A DNA stretch of 64,000 bases from Harmothoe impar (GCA_947462335.1 OX381709.1:64038609-64102608), one strand, 5' to 3'; counted from the first letter of the stretch, positions 1 through 10,599 are shown. Notes: a model not told the origin generated them from the sequence alone. A program made the numbers and translations.

Positions 1-275
1 TGGTCTCTGGCGGACAAGTACCTGTGCATCTAAACAACAGGTCAACCCTTGAAATGACAATAAGACTAGGTGACAAAGTTGGTTGGCTTACGGAAGTAAG
101 CAGCACCCAGATATCACAGGCACAAGCATGTAGATTCTGCCAGGTGTCAGTAGCCCGGGAACTAAATGGGGAAATGCTGACACTTCTTGAGGGTACGAAT
201 GCCGACCTGACAGTAGAACAAGTAAAAAACTTACTGCAGGAAAACTGGAGCAAACTGCCCGTGACAAAATGAGTA
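1..275 (+). pseudogene. Ty3/Gypsy pol fragment (protease-RT linker), copy 1
   Basis: Bases 1-236 are nearly identical to 3543-3778, with about four substitutions (for example at 103, 138, 160 and 198). There the same sequence lies just downstream of a retropepsin-like domain, so this is the linker between protease and reverse transcriptase of a Gypsy-type element. The open frame runs about 82 codons and stops at 272. It is cut by the window edge on the left. After about 236 the two copies diverge, so one or both were truncated there. No catalytic domain lies in this piece. The assignment rests on context, not on a motif. Confidence 0.6.
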
Positions 276-478
276 AGATGGTCAAGTAAGAAAGTAATGG
301 TTGTTTAATGCCATTTTGATAGCTAAGGTCACATTCATGGCGAGAAAGTTACATTAGACATCAATTTTAGATATATACATGTGTCTGTGTCCGTGCATAT
401 GAGCACCAGACAAACCAAAGAGAAATTGAAAAGAGGAGATAAAGACCCTTTTAAGGGCTAGGGAAGATGGTGAACCAA

Positions 479-723
479 GGTGTTATCCAACCCTCAGATA
501 GCGCTTGGTCGGCCCCTATTGTCATGGTCCGAAAGAAGGACGGCAGTCAGAGGCTAACAGAGTGACTGAGAAAGATGCATACCCATTGCCCAACATTGAC
601 GACTGCCTGGCCTGTCTCGGGGGCAGCACCTGGTTCGCAACACTGGATCTGGCAAGCGGATATTGGCAGGTACGCATGAAGGCAGAAGACCAGCCCAAAA
701 CTGCCATGGGTCTGTGCGATTGA
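479..723 (+). pseudogene. Ty3/Gypsy reverse transcriptase fragment
   Basis: Translation gives GVIQPSDSAWSAPIVMVRKK followed, after a frame change near 553-560, by KDAYPLPNIDD and TLDLASGYWQV. These are the N-terminal RT motifs of Gypsy-type elements: the S-x-W-x-SP-type start, the YPLP motif, and motif A with the first catalytic Asp in LDL. The stretch that normally joins the KKDG and KDAYPLP blocks is mostly missing, so there is an internal deletion with a frameshift. The frame ends in a stop at 723, before the YxDD box. The fragment cannot encode an active enzyme. Confidence 0.85.
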
Positions 724-880
724 TTGATTTGTTTAACGTCCAAGCGTACATAGACCCTATGGGACTTCTCAGGTTTGATCGGACAATAGGTCCTTTCTTT
801 TCTCATCTTAAAGTGTCTGTACGATAACAAAGCCAGACACCACTTGTAAAAAAGGTACATGGCCAAATTAATCACTGAAT
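724..880. other. Interspersed non-coding repeat (GATTGATTTGTTTAACRTCCAA)
   Basis: The start of this stretch, TGATTGATTTGTTTAACGTC, recurs at about 6097-6120 with one change, also directly after a Gypsy fragment. It is therefore a dispersed repeat or part of an element flank. No coding potential was recognised. Confidence 0.4.
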
Positions 881-1600
881 GGACACATTGAGATCTTCAA
901 GGATACTAGACATATCCAAGAGCTGCCTCATAGCATAGGGGATATACCATCATTGTTACAGGAATTGGATATATCCAACAACCAGCTAACAGTGCTGTCT
1001 GTGTAAAGAGGAATACACAGCTAGTAAAGCACTAGAATAGTAAGGCACTAGAACAAAACAACCTAGCAGAACTGACTCATATCATACCGAATATTCCATC
1101 ATCAATATAGGTGTTGAATTTTTTTTTAAAACACAAAAAAACAATACACCAAGTGCCAAATGCATAAAAAGACGGGAGCAATACATGAAAAGGCAGGAGG
1201 CACCCAGTGTTCAAGATACATTAAGGAGTCAACAACTACAAATAGTCTGTGTAAAACAGAGTTTGAGGCTGGACATATCCAATAATAACTGAAAAGAGCT
1301 CCCTTATAGCTTAGGGAATCTTTGATCATTCTAACAGGTGTTAGACATATCCAACAACCAACTCGCTCAGCTGTGTACACCTTGAAAAATCAACTAAAAA
1401 GGCATACACTGTTTGTAACACTGGGTACATGGCTTAATTCATCATTGAAATGGGCAAATTGAAATCATCAGAGGTACTAGACATATCAAATAACAACCTG
1501 ACAGAACTGCCTAAAAACATAGGAGTATTCAATCCTTGTTACAAGGATTGGATGTATCCAACAACCAGCTCACTGAGGTGCCTGTGTAGAGAGATTGATT
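881..1600 (+). pseudogene. Decayed leucine-rich-repeat segments (array 1)
   Basis: At least three short LRR-coding relics are visible, for example near 920-1000, 1300-1370 and 1460-1575. They translate, with frame changes, to pieces such as LDISNNQLT and LP-S-IG. This is the typical animal LRR pattern LxxLDISNNxLTxLPxxIGxL. They are separated by sequence resembling that between the relics at 6.9-9.1 kb. No open frame spans them and stops are frequent. The parent could be any of the many intracellular LRR genes that are expanded in marine invertebrates. No specific gene is identified. Confidence 0.6.
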
Positions 1601-1799
1601 GATTGATTGGATGCTACACCTGTGGTGACCCAAACCACTAGCAACAATGATGTCCCTCATCGACTCCCCCCCCCAATTGCTACAACTGTGGTGTAGAGGG
1701 AACACTACAACACTGTGCCACTCAACACTGTGCCAAACCAGGTTTCAGTTTGTTTGTTTGTTTGTGTAGTACCACCTTCGATGTATTTCCAAGGAATTT

Positions 1800-2990
1800 C
1801 CGCCACTACTCTACTGTGAAGTTGGACTTCTGATCGGATATAATTGCTCACAAGCTCTAGTCCCTAGGAAGGTTGTCACGGGAGGGAACAACGAACCATC
1901 TGCGGTCAAAACTGACCTTGGTTGGAGCATCGTTGGTAATACCTCTCAGAGCCATCAATTGGCATTCGCCAACAGACTCTGCCACAGAATCAGTCAAGGA
2001 GCTGCCTCCAATAACACTAGGAGATGCTATTAAGGCCTTAGAAAGGGACTTTCAAGACAGTAAGGCTGATGAAACGTGCATTTCACAAGATGACATCCTG
2101 TTTCTAAACAAGATGGAGAACGCTATTGACATGAACGATAAAGGTCACTATGAGATGCAATTGCCATTCAGGTTCCGTCACCACCTCCCAGATAACAAGA
2201 GAACAGCGCTCGTTAGGCTGAAATGTCTGAAGAAGAAGCTACAAAAAGGACGATAGCTACAGAAACCACTAACCCCAATTCATTAACGGCCTATTTGAGG
2301 CAGGGCACGCCGAAGTAGTGAAGGAAGACCTAACACCTGGTGAAACATGGTACATTCCCCATCATGGCGTGTACCACCCAAACAAACCAGACAAGCTGAG
2401 AGTGGTATTCGACTGCTCTTCTTAGCATAACGGCACTTCACTGAACGACCACCTGCTCACTGGCCCCGACCTGACAAATAGTTTGATGGGAGTCCTTATA
2501 CGGTTTAGGCTACACCCAGTGGCAGTCCTTTGCCATGTGGAGAAAATGTTTCACCAATTCCACGTTGACACTAACGACCGAGACTTTCTCCGATTCTTCT
2601 GGTGGAAGGATAATGACTTCGATGCTGACCCCATAGAATGTCGCATGACAGTCCACCTCTTTGGGGCTGCATCCTCCCCTGGATGCGCCAACTACGGACT
2701 GAAGCACCTAGTGAAGGAACACGGAGAACGCTTCCCCTTGGCGGCCGACTTCATATGGAAGTCTGCACCAAAGGCAACCTGCGCCTTCATGAATTCCTCT
2801 CCAACAGCAGGAACAGCAGGAACGTCATGAAGGCCATAGATCCTGAAAGACTGGGGACTAACATAAGTGAGTTTGACTTAGACAGAAATCATTCCACTTC
2901 AGAAAGAGCGCTTGGGTTGCGTTGGTTCATCCATAAGGACCTGTTCACGCTAACTAGCCAGATCAAACCTCAGCCAGTTCCAAAAGAAAT
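1800..2990 (+). pseudogene. BEL/Pao retrotransposon pol fragment (A17 protease-RT)
   Basis: The order of domains is that of a BEL/Pao polyprotein. At 1820-1945 the frame reads LLIGYNCSQALVPR and then KTDLGWSIVG, the Pao-type peptidase A17 region. At about 1980-2250 (after a frame shift) follows the pre-RT segment with DDILFLNKME and HYEMQLPF. At about 2280-2760 comes the RT: VVFDCSS, then a stop, then [11 protein letters not shown], and [13 protein letters not shown]. At 2850-2935 the C-terminal RT region ends in SERALGLRW. Several frame changes (near 1950, 2250 and 2765-2830) and a stop at 2425 make it a pseudogene. The YxDD active-site box expected after AADFI is absent. Confidence 0.88.
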
Positions 2991-3498
2991 GCATGTCATA
3001 GTTGAGATAGAGACTGATAATAGAAAAGAGCAGGTGGCTGCCCTTCTTGACACAGGAGAAGAGAGGTCGTTTGTGGGTCATGACTTAGTAGCCCGCCTCC
3101 GCCAAAGGGATACCGACCTGAAAATGAAGCGGGTTCACCTGAAAGTGCTCGCCATAAATGGCACTTTGGTCCATACCGACAGCTCTGTACAACTAGGACT
3201 CCTCACCAAGCTAGGAGCAACCACCCATGAGTTCTATGTTTCGAACATGGGGTATGAACTTCTACTGGGCTGTGACTTCTTGCGGAAGCACAAGTGGGAA
3301 TGGAGCTGGAGGGATGAAGACATAAGACTGCCAGGCAACAATACAGCAGGAGCAGCCATCCGCTTACAAGCTGCGACCAACAACACCATGATACCTGTAT
3401 ACGCCGGATGCGAATGTGTCCTACCATCATACCATACACTCACTATAAGGGGCATCCTGACCAGCATTCCAGAAAGGACTTATTGGATCTCTGAGTGA
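2985..3498 (+). pseudogene. Ty3/Gypsy-type retropepsin domain
   Basis: The reading frame continues from the BEL/Pao fragment without a stop. At 3001 it becomes VEIETDNRKEQVAALLDTGE, which has the hydrophobic-LDTG signature of a retroviral-type aspartic protease, with Asp in DTG as catalytic residue. Farther on, YELLLGCDFLRKHKWEW matches the ALLGxDFL-type strand typical of Gypsy proteases. Since BEL/Pao proteases lie upstream of their RT, this is a second element abutting the first. The frame stops at 3498, and the following linker continues in another frame. Confidence 0.75.
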
Positions 3499-3505
3499 TA
3501 TAGAC

Positions 3506-3841
3506 TTGAACTCAACTACGCTAGTCGAGGCGGCAGTAGTCTCAGTCTCTGGCGGACAAGTACCTGTGCATCTAAACAACAGGTCAACCCTTGAAATGAC
3601 AATAAGACTAGGTGACAAAGTTGGTTGGCTTACGGAAGTAAGCGGCACCCAGATATCACAGGCACAAGCATGTAGATTCCGCCAGGTGTCAGTAGCCCGG
3701 GAGCTAAATGGGGAAATGCTGACACTTCTTGAGGGTACAAATGCCGACCTGACAGTAGAACAAGTAAAAAACTTACTTGGATCAGAAATGAGTACCACAG
3801 ATTGGAACCACATACTGCCTACTGTTGCGGTTGTTTTATGA
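3506..3841 (+). pseudogene. Ty3/Gypsy protease-RT linker, copy 2
   Basis: This follows the retropepsin after a small frame shift (stop at 3498, frame resumes by 3506). The first 236 bases of the repeat (3543-3778) match 1-236. It has no catalytic motif of its own and is interpreted as the linker region before the RT. The frame ends at 3841 without entering RT sequence, so the RT is missing here. Confidence 0.6.
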
Positions 3842-4109
3842 CATCGAGGGATATCAATGGAGCCGTGAGGTGACAGAAAATGTACATTTCAGAAGACTTG
3901 TGTTTAGACCCTATTGTCTTGGATAGGGCCAGGATAGGGTGGGTTTGTAACCTTTCCAGCGACTGTTGACAGTGACACATATTGCAGGTGGTTAAGCATA
4001 TACAGATTGCTATGCAGCAACAAGCGCAAATCTTGTCTACATTCCTACCGGGCGTGACATTGGGGCATTGTAAACATTATACCCTGATCGAACCAGTGAC
4101 TGGCAAACT

Positions 4110-4625
4110 GGCTCCTCCTCCTTGGAAGAATATATAAATTATTTCATGCTGCTCACCAGGCTCAACGAATGGGAACTGCAAGAGCAGCTCAATATACTCC
4201 TGGTACAGCTGACCGGTGGAGGTGGATTGTGGGGTGGAAGGCCACTACAAATGGGAATGCCCCAGACCACCCAGTCCTGGACCGAGCTGACACCGCAACC
4301 AATCCCCAGGCTGCAGCTGTTTCAACTGTGGCACGGCCGGTCATTATCAACGTGAGTGCCTAAGACCTCCGACCCCAAGTGGGCATTGGCAGCAATTGCC
4401 TTGCAGCTCAGAGGCCAGCTTGCTTAAATTGTGAGGACTCTAGTCACTACCAACGGGAGTGGCTGCATGTCAAAAGCACCAGTGGTGGTGAAGCCAGTAA
4501 CTACCCCAATGCAAGTGGCACTGTATGCCCAGGGCAAAGCCAATCACAGTCGCCGGCAAGTGCCTGAAGCTGGGACTCACAAGGCTGTAAAGATAGTCCC
4601 CACCCTAATCAGCGGACACTAAAAA
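4110..4625 (+). pseudogene. Gag nucleocapsid relic with CCHC zinc knuckles
   Basis: At 4318-4359 the sequence encodes CFNCGTAGHYQREC, a perfect CX2CX4HX4C zinc knuckle of a retrotransposon Gag nucleocapsid. A second one at 4421-4462 reads CLNCEDSSHYQREW, with the last Cys replaced by Trp and the reading frame shifted by one base. Upstream sequence from about 4120 is open in two frames and could be the end of the capsid region. This is a degenerate gag, probably of the Gypsy element whose pol pieces surround it, although gene order (gag after pol) shows that the pieces are rearranged or come from different copies. Confidence 0.75.
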
Positions 4626-5720
4626 AAACTACAAAGGCGGTTTTGGCTTCCTTGGCCTGAAGGATGGAACAAGTTTGTATCGGTGAGGTGAGAAAACTGT
4701 CAGTCATTCCAAAACTTGGAGGAGAGCCAGTGAAGTTGCTGCTGATGGAGAATCAAAACACCAGGCCGCCAGACCACACAGGACTGGGAGAACCCAAATG
4801 CCAAAACTCCTGCAAGAGGTGCAAGAGGGGTGGAATGGAGAAGCAACCGATTCTGTGTCAACTTTCAAGAGATAAACGCTGTTACAACTTACAGAGAGAG
4901 ACAGCTGCCCTGGAACCAAGAGCCTGTTCAACACTTTTGTTATTTGCAATATTTGTAAGAGTAATTGTCTCGTTTGATTTAAATTGGTTTATGAGTGATA
5001 ATTGGAGTTGTTTTCAGTGAGAAGGACTGTACATGAGACAAAAGGTGCAGCTGGACTCCCGGGGGGCATGGCCAGTCCAATCAAGAACCAACACACGATT
5101 GTGCATATGTCTAATAATCCTGAATATATAACAAATTATAAGTTTAACCACCTGTAGGATTTTAACATATGTATCCCACCAATAGGCTATAATGTATGAG
5201 AGTTGCTTGAGGGAGAGAAAGGTTTAAGGGGGTAGGGGGAGAGCGTAATGGGAAGGGTTTCCGAATGCCCCCATGACCGTCCACTCCTCTCTATGTAATG
5301 GTGTGCGCACTGGCTTCCAGACACACACCAGTTTACTCAGGACTGAACAAGTTTCTCCAGTACCTTTGGTGGGTGACCGTAGCAGTTTAAGGACCAATAT
5401 TTACATTGCTGACTTGTGACTATCATTGTATTCAAGGTTTTGAATTGTTTGTAGAAGAATATATAGTTTTTCATTAGGATTTACTGTCTTTGGTTTTGCC
5501 TCCACATATATTTACTCAAGCATTGTAGATCTCACTCCCCCAACCTCCTGGTTGGTGGCCAAGTCCCTCTAAGGGCAACTTCTGGCCATCTGACATCTAA
5601 ATTACCATATAAGTATCATTAAAATAATCCCCTAGCCCAAAACATCAAAAGGATTGTCACCATGTGCAGTGATTGCCCTGATGACAAAACCCTTGCCTCA
5701 AGGACCCTGGAAAAGGGTTG
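4626..5720. other. No recognisable gene; probable retroelement remnants
   Basis: A 118-codon open frame (4664-5020) has no recognisable motif and is not called. The stretch lies between gag and integrase relics, so it is probably untranslated or decayed element sequence. I could not delimit long terminal repeats here. Confidence 0.4.
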
Positions 5721-5734
5721 AGATAGACCTCTTC

Positions 5735-6153
5735 CAAAGGTCATGTGTGATTACTATTCTAGGTGGATAGAAATCCTCGCCCTGACGTCTATGGCGTCTA
5801 CAGCCGTCATCTGTCAGATAAAAGATGTAGTTGCCCACTTTTTCGATGCACCAATCAAGATTATATCCAACAACGGTCCGCAATTTACATCAGTCGAGTT
5901 TAAGGAATTCTTGGAGAAGTACTACATTTTCAATCATGTTATGTCAAGCTCGTACCTCCCAAACTCCAACGAGGAGGCAGAAAGAGGCGTCTGCACTGCC
6001 AAACTAATGATATACCAAAAGGACCCCACTTCTTACAGCATATTGAGAAGTGGCCTTAGTCGGCTTAAGGACAACGTGACACGGCCATTATGTTCATTGA
6101 TTGATTTGTTTAACATCCAAGTGTATTGTGACACCTGGGATTTACTATCGTAG
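5735..6153 (+). pseudogene. Ty3/Gypsy integrase core fragment
   Basis: The translation contains CDYYSRWIEI, then SNNGPQFTSVEF, then LPNSNEEAERGV. These are the three blocks around the D, D and E residues of a retroelement integrase (rve) core. The second block normally reads DNGPQF; here the catalytic Asp has become Asn, so the enzyme would be dead even if expressed. The frame leaves integrase homology at about 6085 and runs into the dispersed repeat at 6097. The zinc-binding HHCC domain and the C-terminus are absent. Confidence 0.88.
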
Positions 6154-6559
6154 CAGTAGAACACTGCTCATGTGCATCGGGCCCTCCTTTATTGTGCTGC
6201 CTCACACAGATGCTGTGCCGCAGACTGTTGCCATTATCTAAGCAGGAAGTGACAACTTCACGCGTATGCACCCTTATTGCTTAAGATTTACAGACCATTT
6301 CCCAATAATCCTCATTTAGTGTTTTGCAGTAAATATATTTGGGTACCTTGTGTGATCTAGCATACTAGCTATACATGTGTTCTCTAGACCAATGTTCATT
6401 ATACAAACGATTTGTTCACATAGATAGACCCTATGCAGTAGAAAAAGAGTTATCTGATGCATTCATCATTACAGGTGGTGAACATACCACAACATTTTTT
6501 GATTGATTGGGTTGGTGAAGACACTGTTCATGGAGATGTTAGCGCTGAAATGGGCAGTG

Positions 6560-6875
6560 ACAGATAAGCTCAGTGATTACCTCATTGGGGCAGAGTCCTG
6601 ACAGATAATAACCCATTGGCCCATCTAGAGACGGCCAAGTTGGGAGCGGTAGAGCAGCACTGGGCAATTGATTTGGCCCCCTATAATTGTACTATTAAGT
6701 ATCGTTCAGGAAAGGAGAATCAAAGTGTGGATGCACTGAGTCGCAAAGAACAGTACCAGAGCAGCGCTGGGCAATTGATTTGGCCCCCTACAATTGTACC
6801 ATTAAGTATCGTTCAGGAAAGGAGAATCAAAGTGCTGATGCACTGAGTCGCAAAGAACAGTACCCCCTAATACTA
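6560..6875 (+). pseudogene. Ty3/Gypsy RNase H fragment with internal tandem duplication
   Basis: LTDNNPLAHL, starting near 6598, is the TD-N-P-L block of a Gypsy RNase H. It is followed by a segment containing YRSGKENQ and VDALSRKEQ, equivalent to the N-x-ADALSR end of the domain. The 107-bp piece 6651-6757 is repeated in tandem at 6758-6864 with few changes, so the end of the domain is present twice. The second copy is frame-shifted relative to the first. This is a dead fragment. Confidence 0.85.
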
Positions 6876-6879
6876 TAGG

Positions 6880-9180
6880 AAAGCTGTCATCATTGCGTAC
6901 TGACTGTTTATCCCATTTCAAAGACAAAACTAGATACAGCTGGTAAGGCTAGGAACATGGCTCAACTAGGAAAACTGAGATCATCTTCAGAGGCACTGGA
7001 CATATCCCAAAATAATCTAACAGGACATGTCATAGCTTATAGTAAAGGGAATCCTCTACCATTACAGGTGCTGGATGTATCAAACAACCATCTCACTCAG
7101 TGCAACCCTTGAAGAATGTATGAAACTGGTATTCCTTAGAAGATAGATAAGATGTCAACAGCAAGGATAGACCTCTCTAGTAGCTTCCTACTTGTCTGCA
7201 TGATACAGATTGTAAGGCAGGGTAAATGGCTAGACTGATGACTGAAATAAGCAAATCCAGATCTTCTGTGGCACTGGACATATCCAACAAGAAGCTAACC
7301 TAGCTCCCTTATAGCGTAGGGAACCTAACAGTATTACAGGTGTTGAATATCTCACACAACCACCGAAGAGAACTCCTTGGTACTATAGGAAAGCTGTCAT
7401 CACTAAGTGCTGACTGTACATGCCATTTCAAAGACAAAACTAGATACAGCTGGTAAGGCTAGGAACATGACTAAACTAGCCATTAAGATTGGAAAACTAA
7501 GATCTTCAGAGGCACCGGACATGTCCCAAAATGATCTAACAGACCTCATAGCTTATAGTAAAGGGAATCCTCTACAATTACAGGTGCTGGATATATCCAA
7601 CAACCAACTCACTCAGTGCAAACCTTGAAGAATGTATGAAACTGGTATTCCTTGGAAGATAGATAAGATGTCAACAGCAAGAATAGCCCTACCTTGTAGC
7701 TTCCTACTTCGGTCTGCATGATACAGATTGTAAGGCTGGGAAAATGGCTTGACTAATGATTGAAATAAGCAAATCGAGATCTTCTGTAGCACTGGTCATA
7801 TCCAACCAGTATCTAACCTAACTCTTTTATAGCATAGGTAATTTAACATCATTACAAGTCTTGAATGTCTCACACAACCACCTAACAGAACTCTTTTATA
7901 CCATAGGAAAACTCATCACTGCAGTTGCGGAATATATTCCACAACCACATAACAGAATTCCCTAATACTATAGGAAAGCTGTCATCATTACAGGTGCTAA
8001 ATGTTAATGCCATTTCAAGGACAGAAACTAGACACAGTAAGGCAAATTACATGGCTCAACTGGTCATTGGAATTGACAAACTGAGATCTTCAGATACACT
8101 GGTCATATCCAAAGCGCATAGCTTATAGCAAAGGGAATCCTCCACCATTACAGGTGCTGGATATATCAAATAACACCCTCACCCAGTGCAAACCTTGAGG
8201 AATGGATAAAATAGGTATTCCTGTAAGATAAATAATGAGTCAAAGACCAATTTCCAACAACAATCTAACATAACTGCCTTATACTATAGGGAACTTAGCA
8301 TCATTCAGAGATGTAAGTCAGGTATTGACAGCATCCCTGAAAAGGTACTCAGTTACCTGGTTATCTCCCGATTTTTACTATTTACTTACAGAAGGGAGGA
8401 GTTTGAAATCCCTATTTCCAGGGAAATCCCTGACCACTTACATCTCTGATCATTACAAGTGCTGAATATATCACAGAACCACCTGACAGAACTCCTTTAT
8501 ACCATAGGAAAGCTGTCCTCATTACAGGTGCTGTCTGTCAAATGCCATTTCAAGGAAAACCCTAGATAAAGCTGGTAAGGCAGGTAAACGGCTCTACTTG
8601 TCATTAGGATTTGCTTTTGTTGCCATTTGAGCAATTTTTAATGAATAAACACCATTTTTAGTAAATGCTTGAGCCTCAATCCTGTGATATGTTCCCCAGA
8701 ATTTTGAGTTATAAAGCATTTCATCGGCAAGCAATGCAAATTGTGCTTACGCTATGTCTGCTTGCCGAAGTTTAGATTGTGATTCTTAAGTCTGTGGAGA
8801 GAGAAACCTTAGGGTTTGGGTATATCTAAAGTCATAACACTACTGCTAGTAGCTGAGGGTCAGAATGAAAGTACAGTGAGGAAGGACCATTCCATTTTGT
8901 TAGGTAATTTAACGTCCGAAGGGCAAGTGATAATGACAGTAAAGTGTATAATGTTAATTTGCCAGCTAAAAACAAGACCAGACACAGCTGGCGAGGCAGG
9001 AGACATGGCTAGGCTCCTCACTGCAATGGGCACATTGAGATCTTTAGGGGCACTGGACATATCCAATAACAACCTGAGAAAAATGCCTTATAGTATATGG
9101 AACACATATGAAAATATCAAACAACACTTAACATTGAAATATTTGAACAGCTAAAGGAGAAAACTCTAAGCTAACTTAAA
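6880..9180 (+). pseudogene. Tandem array of decayed LRR-coding segments (array 2)
   Basis: A segment beginning GGAAAGCTGTCATCA recurs at about 6888, 7388, 7972 and 8507, so roughly 0.5-0.6 kb is repeated four times in direct orientation. Each unit carries one or more LRR-coding relics (LDISNNQLTQ, LNVSHNHLTEL and similar) and a shared stretch containing CCATTTCAA and ACAGCTGGTAAGGC. Frames are broken everywhere. The largest open piece is 112 codons (8816-9154) and contains one LRR relic, LGALDISNNNLRKMPYSIWN. The array looks like repeated duplication of an exon plus intron of an LRR gene that has since decayed. The parental gene cannot be named. Confidence 0.6.
8600..8815. mobile_element. Partial copy of the 10.1-kb MITE
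   Basis: GCTATGTCTGCTTGCC and AGTCTGTGGAGAGAGAAACC near 8752-8808 resemble the right end of the element at 10081-10461 (GCTATGTCAGCTTGCC and AGTCTGTGGAGAACCCTG). Only one end is recognisable. Confidence 0.45.
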
Positions 9181-9292
9181 ATGATAGAATTCCCTTTAGC
9201 ATAGAGAAGGGTGATGATCAATCGCCTATGTTTCCACAGCAAGTAGGGGACATGACTGAATCGCACTACTCAATGTTCTCATGATTAGCCAG

Positions 9293-9830
9293 CTCCTGCT
9301 GTGGTATTGCAGCTACATCATTATGAGAGTTGAATATCTCCAACAACCAGCTGACTGCTCCCTGCTGCTATATTGCAGCTACATTATTATGAGAGTTGAA
9401 TATCTCCAACAACCAGCTGACTGCTCCCTGCTGCTATATTGCAGCTACATCATTATGAGAGTTGAATATCTCCAACAACCAGCTGACTGCTCCCTGCTGC
9501 TATATTGCAGCTACATTATTATGAGAGTTGAATATCTCCAACAACCAGCTGACTGCTCCCTGCTGCTATATTGCAGCTACATCATTATGAGAGTTGAATA
9601 TCTCCAACAACCAGCTGACTGCTCCCTGCTGCTATATTGCAGCTACATTATTATGAGAGTTGAATATCTCCAACAACCAGCTGACTGCTCCCTGCTGCTA
9701 TATTGCAGCTACATCATTATGAGAGTTGAATATCTCCAACAACCAGCTGACTGCTCCCTGCTGCTATATTGCAGCTACATCATTATGAGAGTTGAATATC
9801 TCCAACAACAAGCTGACTGCTTTGCAGCTG
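9293..9830 (+). repeat. 66-bp minisatellite made of LRR codons, about 8 copies
   Basis: Eight near-identical 66-bp units run head to tail. In one frame the units form an uninterrupted ORF (9281-9877) of 22-residue repeats. In another frame each unit reads LNISNNQLTAP followed by CYIAATSL and a stop. That is a recognisable LRR with a frame-disrupting change. The sole common variant (CATCATT or CATTATT in the first part of the unit) alternates C,T,C,T,C,T,C,C along the array, so the array grew in 132-bp dimers. The 198-residue ORF is a by-product of the 66-bp (3n) period and not a recognised protein. Confidence 0.9.
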
Positions 9831-10080
9831 CATCATTAGGAATATTCAAAGTAACTAACAAACAATCTTTAGTATAATAAGGATGTTGTAGAGCAGGTTT
9901 TTGACAGATAAATCAAGATCCAACTTCAATTGAGAGGAAGGAAAAACACGAGAAAAGAATGCAATGAAGAATACAACTTTTACATCCAAGACTCTTCAAA
10001 ACGAGATAATTCAAATCATTGCAGATCATAATTTGTTGCCTTTCTAAAGTCCTTGAAAAGCACTGGTGCAGTGTTCTGAC

Positions 10081-10461
10081 CAGGGTTCTCCCCACACTGC
10101 AACGACGCCGGCGGGCCGCCGGCGTCGTTTTCACTGCCGCCGGCGTTAAATTACCCTAGAATCACCGCGGGCGTCATTTCAGCTACCTATGGGTTTTTGA
10201 ATTTTTTAAATCCATCAATTAGAACCAAAGTAATTCACATTTTAGCATTTTTTTCAAAAATAAATATATAGTTTTTCACATTTTAGCACTTTTTTAGAAA
10301 ATGAATATATGGATATTCATATTCTAGCACTTTTTTTTAGAAATAAATACATATCCATCAATTAGAACAGAAGATATTCCCATTTAAGCTATTTCAAGGC
10401 CTTTGCTATGTCAGCTTGCCAGGTTTTTACGGTGTGATTTTTGAGTCTGTGGAGAACCCTG
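10081..10461. mobile_element. MITE with TIR CAGGGTTCTCC
   Basis: The left end CAGGGTTCTCCCCA and right end TGGAGAACCCTG are inverted copies. The interior has a perfect GC-rich palindrome at 10101-10129 and then AT-rich repeated ATTTTAGCA blocks. It has no coding capacity. The CAGGG ends suggest a hAT-like non-autonomous element, but no clean 8-bp target duplication is seen. Confidence 0.65.
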
Positions 10462-10599
10462 AGTTCTCTACTATTGGAGATGAGGTCACAGATAAGTAGG
10501 AAGACAGGGGAAAGCAATAACCACTGCCCTTCTGACATGATTGAGAAAACGTGGGTTAGACACTCAAAAGGTCGGTGGACAAGCCTATGTCTATAGATA

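Noticed and set aside
9281..9877. 198-residue ORF of 22-residue repeats
   Set aside because: The open frame follows from a 66-bp (3n) minisatellite. The frame with recognisable protein similarity is a different one and has a stop in each unit.
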